A stretch of DNA of 21,906 nucleotides from positions 1 through 21,906 of the forward strand of contig JBNGIS010016439.1 of assembly GCA_049999725.1 (NCBI GenBank), written 5' to 3'. Positions 10,165 through 20,780 of this stretch are shown here, in pieces (the first letter of the stretch is position 1; every line of letters begins with the position of its first letter). The notes beneath the pieces were generated by a model that had not been told where the DNA came from, did no database searches, and saw only the letters and a program-made list of their open reading frames with translations. This stretch comes from Haplomitrium mnioides (Eukaryota > Marchantiophyta > Haplomitriopsida > Calobryales). The translations under genes were made by a program, and so were the position numbers.

Positions 10165-10195
<31 letters not shown>
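10165..10195. repeat. (TA)n microsatellite
   Basis: An uninterrupted TA dinucleotide run of about 31 bp. Such runs are self-complementary and usually length-polymorphic. Confidence 0.97.
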
Positions 10196-10197
<2 letters not shown>

Positions 10198-10570
10198 TTG
10201 TCCACCACTACATGCAACGGATCTTGGAAAAAGAATAGTGTCATCTTTAGGATAATGTTAATGTCTTCTTGTACTCAAGTATCTCTCCCTCCATAGACTC
10301 AATGCATTGTAGTTATCAAGCACAAATGCATTAGATGTTTGCATATTTATTCACCAAACTTTGTGTGATCACCTTAATGTTCATCACATTGCATATAAAA
10401 CCGTTGCGATCAAGCTTATCCGCATTTTTGATTTAGTCAAAATATCAACTTGCTTGCATTTTATATTATTTAAAAAGCAAGCCTCTTTCTACTCCAAGAA
10501 TCACATTCTAGACAGCTGATCGTGACCAACACATTTCACAATACTATTAAGGGTTTTGAATAGCTTTGAC
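10196..10570. other. AT-rich spacer, nothing recognised
   Basis: No frame, repeat or regulatory signal that I can support lies between the TA tract and the 105-bp duplication. Confidence 0.5.
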
Positions 10571-10785
10571 AAAAATAACACACAAACATTGTATACATGC
10601 AATGCTTGAAAATATTTCTCAATGAAGAATTAACATCCAATATGTCTCAAAAAGACTTTCTTTTGTATGAAAATGGAAAATAACACACAAACATTGTATG
10701 CATGCAATACTTGAAAATATTTCTCAATTTAGAAATATCATCCACTATGTCTCAAAAAGACTTTCTCTTGTGTGAAAATAGGTAA
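10571..10785 (+). repeat. 105-bp tandem duplication
   Basis: TAACACACAAACATTGTA occurs at 10576 and again at 10681. The similarity continues through ATGCAATxCTTGAAAATATT, TCATCCAxTATGTCTCAAAA and AGACTTTCTxTTGTxTGAAA. The two copies are very alike (roughly 9 in 10 bases by eye), so this duplication is younger than most others in the window. Confidence 0.9.
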
Positions 10786-11371
10786 TAATTTGTTGCATAA
10801 GCTTGTGAAAATTGTGCCTCTTGAAGACATTTCTCCATTTTCCAACCTCTACATCTCATACTCCATTGCCACCCCTCTCTTAATGTCATTAGCATGCATA
10901 GATTGCAAAAAACCTCCTTCAACTCTTTCTTTATATCTTGGTTTAGCAACCAAAAAGTTGGCTTCATCAGCTCAAGCACACCCTTTGCCACCAAAATCCA
11001 ACTCACTCAGTGAATTCCAAACCTTAAAATGCTTTGTGTACGGTGTATCGATATTTCTCTCCACAAGTGCGTCATTGCAATTTTGCATATATTGAACTCT
11101 TGCAAGTACTTGTTGCACTATATGTACATGTTTTTTTTTTTAAATTCTTGTTTAGCCACGTACCTTAAGCTAACAATTAGCAAGTCATCTAGTACTAAAT
11201 ATATTGCTTTACTATTATATGAAGTAAAGACCAATGTATGAACACTTTACATAAGAAGTCTTGTATAGTCTAAAATAGAATGCAAAACAATCAAAAGTAA
11301 GTTACAATGCATGAAATGTTATAATGTTGCCTCAAGGCACATAATGTTTCATTGTAGTCCTCTCACAAAAT
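10786..11371. other. Unassigned; possible decayed - strand frame
   Basis: On the - strand an 84-codon frame (11006 to 10752) and a second - strand frame with two stops across roughly 11095-10790 both look mildly protein-like (charged, with Trp and Arg). I recognise neither. A 107-codon + frame (10772-11095) overlaps them. A poly-T run lies near 11130. I would not call a gene. Confidence 0.25.
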
Positions 11372-12258
11372 GTGTCAAACTTATTCTTTAACGGATGTCG
11401 ATACACATGCATGCCTCTTACAATCTGCACCCATATAAACACCAATAAACATGCATATTATGATCAACTTAGTGAACAAGATATTTGGTTGACATGGTCA
11501 CAAACTCATTGCATTATATTCATCTATCAAGTGGTGTACAACATACATGGAATGATGAATGTAGGCATGAGAAAAGCTGATTTCATTGCTAGCAATAGTG
11601 CCATGCTTACTATCATCAATGACAACATTGAAATTGATGATCTCATGAACCAAAAAAGTTATTCCATCAAGAGCAAGCTTTACACATACACTATGAGAAT
11701 TGTCTTTAAATTATGGACTCAAGATGTGTGTGTGCTAACGAATCAACAACAATTTGCATTTTGTCATCATTTGAGCAATGCCTCTCATGTTTTGTCATGT
11801 GCTCAACAAGCAAATGATGATATTACATTTTCCCAATCTTATAATGATGAAAAAATATTGTAGAATCTACAACCATTGAATACTTGGTCCAAGCTCATGT
11901 CCATCATATAGAGGTAATTTTTATCCACACAATGTACATGGTTGTACAAATGAGATGTGACTTGCATGATACATCTTCTTGTAGCTTGTCAATGCAATGT
12001 GGTTCTTTACGTATACCTCAAGGTAGATACTTTTTATGTACTCCATTATATAAGATGAAGTTATTCAAGTATGCATGGTGTATATTATACTCCAATCCAA
12101 ATTCATACAAAAGTTTTTTCCTCCTTTCTCATGCCAAAAAACACATTGTTTGCAAGAAATGGTTTGTATGCAAGAGGTTGAATAAGTCTACTAAAAACCT
12201 ACTATTACTCTTACACGTTATTGGCATTTGCAAGATGAGTAACAATAGAGTTTGTTAA
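11372..12258 (+). other. Stop-poor segment with two long unrecognised frames
   Basis: A 163-codon ATG frame (11372-11863) is followed after about 20 bases, in a different frame, by a 124-codon frame opening with TTG (11884-12258). At this AT content a 163-codon frame is unlikely by chance on a rough estimate. I recognise neither product. Both are rich in Cys, His, Asn, Gln, Ile and Tyr, which is the composition expected from AT-rich DNA dominated by CAT, CAA and TGT words rather than from a typical folded protein. It could be a relic of a coding sequence with one frameshift near 11870, or simply a base-word bias that avoids TAA and TGA in this frame. Confidence 0.25.
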
Positions 12259-14195
12259 AACTTTTGCTAAAGTACAAAAGATTTTACTAGATCAAAATTC
12301 TACATTATTTACTTCAAACTTTTTTTTTGGAACATTAAGGAGAAACATGTATACTTTGCTATATGCACACTAAATGAAAACAATGTAGTGGCATTTACTT
12401 GCTCAAATTGACAAACAAAGTTGCTCTATGCACTTTCTCTAATATCATTGTTGCTTGCATTATACTCTATGTGAATGATGTGTGTCTCATTATCATGGCA
12501 TTGTTGTTCTATATATCATCTATATGGTGTACCTTAGATCCATCAATTTAAAACTTACGCAAGATTATATGAGATGCATTTAGTTGAATATATCCTTCAA
12601 AGCTGTAGTTTTTGTGTGATATGAATGTCACTATATATATACACACAAATAAAAACCAATCTCTAGAAGCCATGAATATTGGTGCTCATAATTTGTGATT
12701 GACATTTAACAATCTGTAGATACAAAACAATCAAGCCTCTACATTCATCATACAAAACCATCGTACAAGCCATAATAACCAAAAAAAAATACATATATGT
12801 ATATATGATGCAACACAAGTTCTTCATAGAAGCATATGCATATCACATAACTCTCCTCGAATGATAGTGAGCCAAAATCTCTTTCTAAAAAAAATTAGCT
12901 ATACGATGGTTGTCACAACATAGGAATCCATCTCTCTAATGAATCTACATTAAATTCTATGAATATACAACCACTTCATGATGGGCTTCTGCTTAGAAAA
13001 GCAACTTTTCATAGAGTTTACATACTCAAAAACATTTATAAAGCGATTTGAATCACTATCACTGAAGTTCATATGCTAGTGAGATGCTATACTAGAGCAC
13101 ATATTCAAAGATACTCCATAAACATGAGATGATGAAACACAACAACAAAATGTATGCTAGTTACCTTGGTTGTATATAGTTCATATGTAAACAAATATTT
13201 CTAGCTAAAAAACTATTGGTGTGTTAAGATAAACTTACACATCATACCAATAAAAAACACAATATTTGAATCGTGCATAAAATACTCCAAACCTTATATT
13301 CATAACATTTTGTAGATAGAAATATCATCAATGCCAATCCAATCCACCAATAGATTGAATGAAATGAATATCTCATCAACAACCTTATGCACATTAAGAG
13401 TAACACTATAACTAGTGGCATCCAATACATCTCCACACTTCACTCATTGATATTACGCTCGTTTTCAACACAATAGTAGGCTCGTAGGTTGAGGATAGAT
13501 AATATCCACATCCAAAGGTTTGCGGATTGCAATTATGTGCTCCTCTATAGATCTAGTGTCACGTATTGGTGTATGACACAAAGAACACAATTATTACACT
13601 AGGACTTGGAGGTTTAATCACGGTATCTATGTTTACTTGCACTAGATAAAACCCACAACATTTGGTGTCACTAGTGAACATAGAATCTTTTTGTGCATGA
13701 GATGTTACTCTATAGAGTTTTATAGTTTGAGGGTTGTGATGGTATGAAATGAAAAAGGCTATATACACAATTGTGCATCATGTCACTTCCAAACATTGAT
13801 GGAACTATAGATCCCAGCTTAGCACTTGTTAATATAGGCTTGAGATGTAGGATGTATGAATCTTCCAAGGGAGAAACCACTATGTGTCAACTTGTGATAG
13901 ATGTTTTACACAATGGCTCATGTCTTGTTTGACGCCACTATTGGTTACAACTCTTAGTGGCTCATGGTTCTTCTTTTATTGTCCATAGAGTAGCTAGTTA
14001 ATATTGAGTTTTAGGGTTTATATGATCATAGAAGAGTGAATAAAAGAGCTCTACTATATCAATGTACATATTAATGCGAAGGAGACATCTCTTAATAGAC
14101 TAAGATTAAAAGAAGTGATGGAATTTTTGAACTACATACCAAACACTAATATATGGACAACAAAAAAGATTACTTTAAAATCCTAGAATTAAAAA
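12259..14195. other. Anonymous AT-rich region
   Basis: No gene recognised. Minor structures are a 12-bp perfect palindrome TACATATATGTA at 12790-12801 and the palindromic word TCACTAGTGA near 13669. Frames of 60-70 codons on the - strand (13242-13436, 13559-13768) carry no motif. I see no array or long inverted repeat. Confidence 0.45.
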
Positions 14196-14242
14196 AAATC
14201 CCAAGAAAATGAATCCACATCATCTTGGATTTTTTGGGATTT
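14196..14242. repeat. Small two-stem inverted repeat
   Basis: The outer arms AAATCCCAA (14196-14204) and TTGGGATTT (14234-14242) are perfect complements. Inside them AATCCA (14212-14217) pairs with TGGATT (14226-14231) around an 8-nt loop. This would fold as a hairpin with an internal loop. It has no T-run context that would suggest a terminator, and its role is unknown. Confidence 0.55.
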
Positions 14243-14384
14243 GAAAATTGTATGAATTGATTGAGAGAGCTTTCAGAATTTTCTAAGAGAGAAAGCTATA
14301 TTTGTAGAAGCAAAATTTTGACCTCTTGAAACAAAATGTCATAAACTATCATTAGAAGAAAACAATATCTTATATGATAGCAAT

Positions 14385-15215
14385 AATGACCTCAAAATGC
14401 ATCATTTTGACCAAATAATAACAAAAAATTCTACATTTAATAATCAAAGATGTAATATAGAGCATTTGTGTCCCAATCACTTCCGAAAATGAAAAAATAT
14501 ATCTCAATGGTTATTTTTTGAATATCTGAAAGGATAGAATGTCCAAAATGATCATATGTCCAAAGTGATAAAAAAAAATTCACCAATAACGGTGACACAA
14601 TTTCACCATTAGCAGTCATCAACGATAGCCGTAGCTAGTGACACATGGCACCATAATTAATGTTACATTTTGATCATTTTGGATATCATTTTAAATGATG
14701 GATGTTGGCAGCCAATGACAAATTGACACATGTCATTATTTGGAAAAGTTGTTAGACCATTTAAGACTAGACCTAAAGGACTACTTGTACAATGCAATGG
14801 GAGAATGACACATTGCACTTCAAAGAGAAATGAGTGTTGAGAACCAATGAAGAGAGAACATGTATTATAATAACAACCAATGATAGAATGACGCATGTCA
14901 TCTTGAAGACAAATAAATTGTTGACACGTGACATGCTGAAAAAGTTATGTAAGTCATTTGGGTCTGGTTTAAGTAACTATAGAGAGAGCCTATAAATGTA
15001 TTACACGTAGATAGACTAGTGGTCATTTTGGACATGACCAAAATAACATAGCGTGATGGTGTGATTTTTGACAATCAAAATGTCTATCATTTAGGGTGGC
15101 TTTAATGATGAATGCAAAACGTCATACACATTATCAATTTATTACATGTGGTTTGGCATGGTGGTCATTTTAAACATGTCCAAAATGATTAGGTTAATTT
15201 TAGTGATTTTGGACT
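14385..15215. repeat. Cluster of ATCATTTTGGACAT-type motifs with a diverged ~170-bp duplication
   Basis: Words related to TCATTTTGGACAT, or its complement ATGTCCAAAATGA, recur about eight times in both orientations, near 14390, 14540, 14555, 14675, 15022, 15078, 15160 and 15207. Near 15025-15044 two halves form a perfect 7-bp stem (ATTTTGG / CCAAAAT). Overlapping this, a block with CCAATGA, GAxACxCATGTCAT, AAAAGTT and AGACCxxxTTTAAG near 14712-14790 is echoed near 14877-14985. This looks like an old duplicated element or LTR remnant. Confidence 0.5.
14877..15025 (+). promoter_or_regulatory. Promoter-like cluster (CCAAT, G-box, TATA)
   Basis: In order on the + strand are CCAATGA at 14877-14883, a palindromic G-box core CACGTG at 14925-14930 within TTGACACGTGACAT, and TATAAAT at 14991-14997 after GAGAGAGCC. 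The spacing (CCAAT about 110 bp and G-box about 60 bp upstream of TATA) suits a plant RNA polymerase II promoter, with a start expected near 15020-15030. No gene follows it, so an LTR U3 region is a reasonable alternative. The evidence is motif-based only. Confidence 0.3.
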
Positions 15216-15351
15216 CTCAATTCATCATATATTTAGGATGAATATAAAATATTATATTTATATAAAACTAAAGAATTTTTATTTTTATCGAAGACTAATC
15301 TTTATTTTGTAAAATGTTATAGTAATGTTGTGCATCAATATTGCAAGCAGA

Positions 15352-15459
15352 TAGCAACAATCATTGAAAAAAGTTAAAGAACCAATGTCCAAACTCTCTA
15401 AATGTTAGCAACAATCATTGAAAAAAGTTAAAGAACCAATGTCCAAACTCTCTAAATGT
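15352..15459 (+). repeat. Perfect 54-bp tandem duplication
   Basis: Copies at 15352-15405 and 15406-15459 are identical base for base, each opening TAGCAACAATCATTG and closing CTCTCTAAATGT. Perfect identity among strongly diverged repeats means a recent event, gene conversion, or an assembly artefact. Confidence 0.97.
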
Positions 15460-15570
15460 ACTCGTGGGCTTGGAATTAAACCATGTAGATGCTTAATATC
15501 TATTGCCCAAAAATAACAAGAGTTTCTAGATCAATCATTTTCAATCTTGAATTTAGCTTGTATGGCTAAT

Positions 15571-15716
15571 TTGTGATTGCTTCAGAGTCGCAAACAGATA
15601 ACCAACAATACAAAAAATCTATGTTACTATGTTTGTGACTACTTTGTGATTGTTTCAATATTGCCAACCAATCACCAACAACACCAAACTCTATACATGT
15701 GTCTCTTTCCAATGCT
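15571..15716 (+). repeat. 73-bp diverged tandem duplication, kin to the 54-bp repeat
   Basis: TTGTGATTG opens two copies at 15571 and 15644. Both continue through TTCAxxxTxGC, CAxATAACCAACAA-like and AATCTATG/ACTCTATACATG-like blocks. The 15330-15405 sequence shares ATCAATATTGCAAGCAGATAGCAAC-type words with these copies, so it is a third, more distant member. Confidence 0.55.
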
Positions 15717-15777
15717 CTGCTCTCATGGACCACAAAAGAAACCAAGTATTTGATCTCCCCATGTTGTAGCGTTTGAG

Positions 15778-16558
15778 CCTACTACTTATTCAATTCTTTT
15801 TCAGTTTTCAAGATGGAGCGAGCATTTCTTAAACAACTCCTATTTTGCAAGAGGAATATACTTGTTATGTACAACCCAAAACCTTCAATTCTCTAGTATT
15901 TATTTGTTGTTGCAAGCCTTTTCTTTGCAAGCTTTTCATTTTCATATAATTGTCACACCCACTTGCCCAAAGTGCCCTAAATTCTTGCCCCCTAACCATG
16001 GATACTACTGCTCTCCAACCATTATAAAAGTATAAAAAATAAATGAACAACTTGAAAAAAGGTGTTTGCAATATGGAATGAAATTTAGCAATTGAAATAG
16101 AAAATAGACGCTGAATTAAATTAAATATTCAAAGTTCCAAACAGGAAAAAGAGTAATAAACCTACTACTAGTTCTTTTCTTTTTCAATTTTCAAGGTGGT
16201 ATCATCATTTCTCAGATGACTCACATTCTACAAGTGACTCTTATTTGCAAGAGTGATTAACATAACACAAAAACCTTCAATTCTCTAGTGTTTTTTCACT
16301 ACTTCAAGCTATTTCTTTTCACATAGCCATCATACCCACTTGCCTCTAATGCCTTAAATTTTTTTCCCCTTAAAGATGGTACTATTGCCCTCAAAATCTA
16401 GCATGCTAATAAAACAAATAAATAAACAACTTGAAACAAATGGTGTTGGAAATATTGAATAAGAGGTAGCAATTGAAAGAGAAAATAGGAATTGAATTGA
16501 ATTAAGTTAAATATTTAAAATCCCAACCCGGTATGAGGGCAAAAAGGTTTGAATAAAA
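15778..16558. repeat. 383-bp tandem duplication
   Basis: Copy 1 runs from 15778 to 16160 and copy 2 from 16161 to about 16558. Shared blocks in order are CCTACTACT, CTTTTTCAxTTTTCAAGxTGG, TTTGCAAGAG, AACCTTCAATTCTCTAGT, CAxACCCACTTGCC, AAATAAAxxAACAACTTGAAA, TAGCAATTGAAA and TTAAATATT. Substitutions and small indels are frequent. The 68-codon - strand frame at 15865-16071 lies within copy 1 and is not kept open in copy 2, so I do not call it. Confidence 0.85.
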
Positions 16559-18954
16559 TCTACACTTATGTAGGAAGGAGAGGAGAAAGACAAGAGAGTA
16601 GATGTTAGTTAATTAGAAAATTAGAGTAAAATGTCAATTTAAACCAAATTACTTTTAAATCAAGGCGCACTAGTAAGAGTTGAGTAAAACCCTTTAAGAA
16701 GAGTGCCTCTCTTATTGTTTTTAAGCACACATGGAGAGTATGCTCTTTCGAATTATAATCTAGCATAAATTTCTATTGATAAAAAGCTCAATCATATTAG
16801 CAAATTAATCTCATATAAAAACAAGTCAAGTTTCTGTGACCTATTGTTGAACTTCTACTATTGATTTCTCTTTAAAGGTTGTTTTTTTATTCTTGCATTT
16901 CTCAGCGTGTTAAGGCGATAATGGATTATATGATCTATAGCCCACTCATTATGACTAGAGTCATGTGCATCTCCAACCCACACTCAACATGCAAGGTGGC
17001 AACCATGTTTGTAAAGGTGTTTAAGAGCATTCTTTCAACCAATTTTCTAAATCCTTTTGCATTTCATGCACAACCACCGTATACTATGGTCTCTTATATC
17101 TTTACAATTTTTCTGTTCCCATAACGAGTCATCACAACAATGTATCTTAGTTGCATAGTAGAAATCTAGTCAAGATCTTCTACCCAACCTACTCATGCAT
17201 AGAGAAGTTGATGGAGCATTCATTTTAAAAATACAAACAACATATCTATGTTACTTAATGTTATGTCATAGACTGTAGCAAAAAATGAAAACATAATTGC
17301 ATACAAAAGTTGTAAGGGCATGTAGTACTCCTATTAACACAAATAGTGTATGTATCTTCTTTAAATCAGCCAACCATCAAGTGATATTTAGTCCTCGAGC
17401 CTTCAACTACCATTTTGCTTGCATACAAGCACAATAATGGAATATAATAGGAGAAGAAGATGTTAGTTGACCAGAAAACATACATAGAGTAGGGAAGCCA
17501 ATTTGAAGAAAATAGTAGCAAAACATATATGGCTATTCAAAAATATGTCAATTCTTGATTTCTCAACTAACAACAAAAGCAATATATAATCAATGTAGTG
17601 ATAGAAAGAACTATGAAGACGATTGTTGCATCACATTGACAAGTTATTAAACAACTAAGAGTAGTTAATTGAAATTTAGCATATAAGCTTGCACAAAGTG
17701 AGTAAATCAATGTGGTAGCCTTCACGTATTTTCAAATTTTTAATTTCTTGCAGCAATTTTGATCAATCTTTGCACTTACTTTCAACTACTTTCTCAAAGT
17801 AACAAGAAAATTGAGACTAAAATAATGCCTAGCACTTCATGCCACTATAGGCACTTAGATTTTGGGCAAGATTTAATTTTCGGACAAGATCACATGTTCA
17901 TTAGGAAATGTAGCCTTATTGGAGAGAACTTGCTGCATATCTTCTATTATAGGACCCTGTAATCTCTTCATAAGATCTACATTTGACGTAGACTCTAACT
18001 TCTACTTGAAATCAAAATAAGCCTACATTAATAGTATGAAAACAAAACTATACCAAAAAAACCTTGGAAGTACTAGGCAAGCTTATTCACGATAGAAATG
18101 CCTCTAACCAAATATGAAAGAGGTCTTCAATAAACCTATTTGGAGCCTTAAACTCAATTTTTCTTGATAATTTAACCTTGGTCAACAATTCTTCTTAAAT
18201 GTTGAAACAATTGCTAAAAAAACCAAGAAGAGTAACTTTAAAAAAGTGGATGCAAAAAATTCTATAGAGCAAAATCCACGTCATGAATGAGAGCTTAGAA
18301 CACAAAAATCATTGCTTACAAAAGAAAACTACAAGGTCTAAAAATACAATCTCATGCTCTAAAATTACTAAACTCCAATCTTGGGCACAATTACTCAAAT
18401 CAAATACAATATATGAAGCGTGATGAGAGTAAGCATCTAAAGCTCATTTTTCACTCTCAACTATGATGAAATGTTGTAGTTGACTGTAGATTACAATGAT
18501 TTCATTACGCCAAATGAATTTATACCATCAAGTATTAAACCTAGATGCACATTATGTTCATATTCTTGAATGATAGACACTTGTACATTGTTTCAACATT
18601 GAAATAATAGGAGGTGTTTGAACACCTACCATTGTTAATCCACAACATAACATAATTAGTTGGCAATTGACAAATTTTTGAAAATAAACTATTAACAAAG
18701 TGATTACTTATTACAAAGAATATACGATAAAGTTAAAGAATATCTGCATCATGCTAAATAAAAACACATATCTCAATGATGCTTGAACAAAAGACAAAAG
18801 AAAGTAGCAAAAAAATAGAAGCTAAAAAAAGTCAGCTCGATTGATGGAGCTCTACAAACCCGAGTGGGAAAAATAAACCAAAAGCAATATATCCAAGCTT
18901 AAGAATGTTTGAATTCTCAATGGTCAAAGAAGAAAGAAGATAAAATAAGTTAAA
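16559..18954. other. Anonymous AT-rich region
   Basis: No gene recognised. The + frames at 16879-17124 (81 codons) and 17759-17962 (67 codons) have no identifiable motif and would encode mostly hydrophobic or aromatic residues, as expected from AT-rich DNA. From about 18750 the + strand becomes purine-rich and grades into the array that follows. Confidence 0.45.
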
Positions 18955-19975
18955 TAATACATGCATCTTGCAAAAAACAAATGTGTAAGCTCATAAAACA
19001 TTTGATGAAGAAATTTGTTGTAATGAAAAATGGAATAAAGCAACAAAAAATGAAAGGAAATGCTCAAATTTGCAACACTTGATGAAAGGAGAGGCCACAA
19101 AGAATGTGCAAAAAAACTCATGAAGGCATATGGTTCAACTTAATGTGAAGAAAGAAAGAGAAAATAGAAGGAGAGTGCTGAAGAAATGCTTGACGAAAGC
19201 ACATTGAAAAAAAATGTGCAATCTAGAATGCTCTACATCGAGGTTTATAACAAAGAAAGGAAAAGGCACAAAAGTAGCTAATAAAGAAATATGCTTCAGT
19301 GAAAGGAAAGACTCACTAAAGAAATGCTCAAGCCTCTAATGCTTTGTGAAGGGAGAGGCCACAAACAATGTGCAAAAGCGCTTCATGAAGAAACATGCTG
19401 GAACAAAAAAGAAAGAAAGACAAAATAAATAGAGACACACGTTGTGAAGAAATGTTTGAAACTCCAATGCTTTATGAAGGGAAAGTGCAATTAAGAATGC
19501 TCTTTTTCCAAGCGTGCACTAAAGAAAGACAACTAAAAAATGGCTCAAAACAATATCCCTCATTGAAAGATGGAAGAAAGCATCAAAAAACTAAAGGAAA
19601 GGCTCACTCATGAAATGCTTAAACATGCAATTCTTGGTAAAGAGAGAGGCCACAAAGAATGAGCATAAACACGTCAGAAAAAAATATGCTTCAACTTAAT
19701 GTTACTAAAGTAGCATGACATAGAGGTAGAGATTGCATAAGATAGAGGGTGACAAAAATTGTGCAGCTACCAATACTTTGCATCAAACCTGCAAAGAAAA
19801 AAATGCACAAGCTCAAGAACAGCTCATGAAAAAATATGCTTCAACTATAGATAGAAGAAAATAACATAAAAGACTCAATGAAGAAATGCTGAAACTTGCA
19901 ATACTTGAGGAAGAGATAGACCACAATGAAAATAAAAAGCCAATACTATGAATCAAAAATACACTACTCAAGAAA
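18955..19975 (+). repeat. Purine-rich ~270-bp degenerate tandem array
   Basis: The anchor GAGGCCACAAAGAATG recurs at 19091, 19355 and 19646, with a decayed form near 19915, giving periods of about 264, 291 and 270 bp. Between the anchors a second block recurs near 19220 and 19485 (GTGCAATxxAGAATGCTCT), so each unit appears to be two related halves of about 135 bp. The + strand is strongly enriched in A and G. Around each anchor one frame reads EEMLK, then a hydrophobic stretch, then EGRGHKE and a CAKAL-like end. These blocks stay open even where the linkers contain stops and shifts. No known gene was recognised; see the findings. Confidence 0.7.
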
Positions 19976-20117
19976 ATAAACTTTTCTTTATGTCAAAATT
20001 GTTCTTTAGCTTTAAAATAGGAGGAACTATAGGTATTTCTCCACAAAATTTTGTAACTGTTTTTTCATTTTCTAGTGTTTTTAAGGAATTCCTCAAAATG
20101 TTTGTCCAGATTCTTAG

Positions 20118-20780
20118 CTTCATGCTCCACAAACAAAAGAAGATGCTCTGATACAACAAATACTTTCTACACGTCGAGCAATCTATGATGGAGCACCTAG
20201 TCCGCGAGAAGGGACTCTTTCGCACAATATTTGATACGGGCATAAATTTGGCAATCTATATGATTTGAAAGCGAGAATGTTTATTTGTGTTGTTGCGTCT
20301 TTGGATCCAAAGAGCAGATCCTTTTGGGTTGCCAAAGTTCTCAAAGTTTTGTCCTTTGATGAGGAAGATCCGTCAAATCCAAAACGAGTACGAGTTCAAT
20401 GGTTTGCTTGTTTGGCTGAAGATGCATTTTTTGGTCAATACTTCCCAGAAAAAATAGCAACAATAAAATGGAAACACAAATCCAAGTTACATATTGATAT
20501 ACTTGATTTGACACAAATCACAATTCTGTCGTTTGATTTTTTGCTCACCCAAAAAAACCAATTGAAGAAAACCACTCTAGCTACCATTAAAGAAAATCTG
20601 TTTGACTACGAAAGACAAAAAGCCCTCAATCTTGAAATGTTTCAAAGATATTCAAACAGTGTCATTGACACTGAGACAGATCAAGCAAACCTTGATGAAT
20701 CTTCAGAACTTGAATCCGAAGAAATCGAGACAAGCGACTTAAGTCCTTGGAGAATTTTGTTTTATATTTTGTATTTGTAA
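20118..20780 (+). pseudogene. Possible BAH/SH3-like domain protein fragment
   Basis: This is the longest uninterrupted frame in the window: 171 codons from a TTG at 20265 to TAA at 20780 (first ATG at 20277). The same frame extends 38 codons upstream to 20118, interrupted only by a TGA at 20232. Counting from 20265, there are alternating hydrophobic strands MFICVVASL (5-13), FWVAKVLKV (20-28) and RVRVQWF (41-47), then FFGQYFPE (55-62), a basic stretch (67-75), a second hydrophobic segment (77-95) and an acidic tail (about 135-158). A 'small barrel that contacts a partner, basic linker, acidic tail' plan resembles BAH, Tudor or similar chromatin-reader or transposon C-terminal domains. This is a fold-level impression, not a family assignment. 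A frameshift near 20133-20142 could join it to the frame ending at 20151. It is probably a broken mobile-element or host-derived gene; an exon of a live gene is possible. Confidence 0.5.

Noticed and set aside
14196-14242. MITE or intrinsic terminator
   Set aside because: The inverted arms are only 9 bp with no clear target-site duplication, and intrinsic terminators do not apply in a plant nuclear context.
15865-16071. 68-codon - strand frame as a gene
   Set aside because: It lies inside one copy of the 383-bp duplication and is not preserved in the other copy.
19395-19613. 72-codon + strand frame as a gene
   Set aside because: It sits within the purine-rich array and its start ATG is out of frame with the neighbouring peptide block; it is better explained as part of the repeat.
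18955-19975. Sel1-like or ankyrin repeat protein
   Set aside because: The EGRG motif and hydrophobic spacing recall Sel1 repeats, but the period (about 45 or 90 residues) and the missing conserved Gly and Ala positions do not fit.
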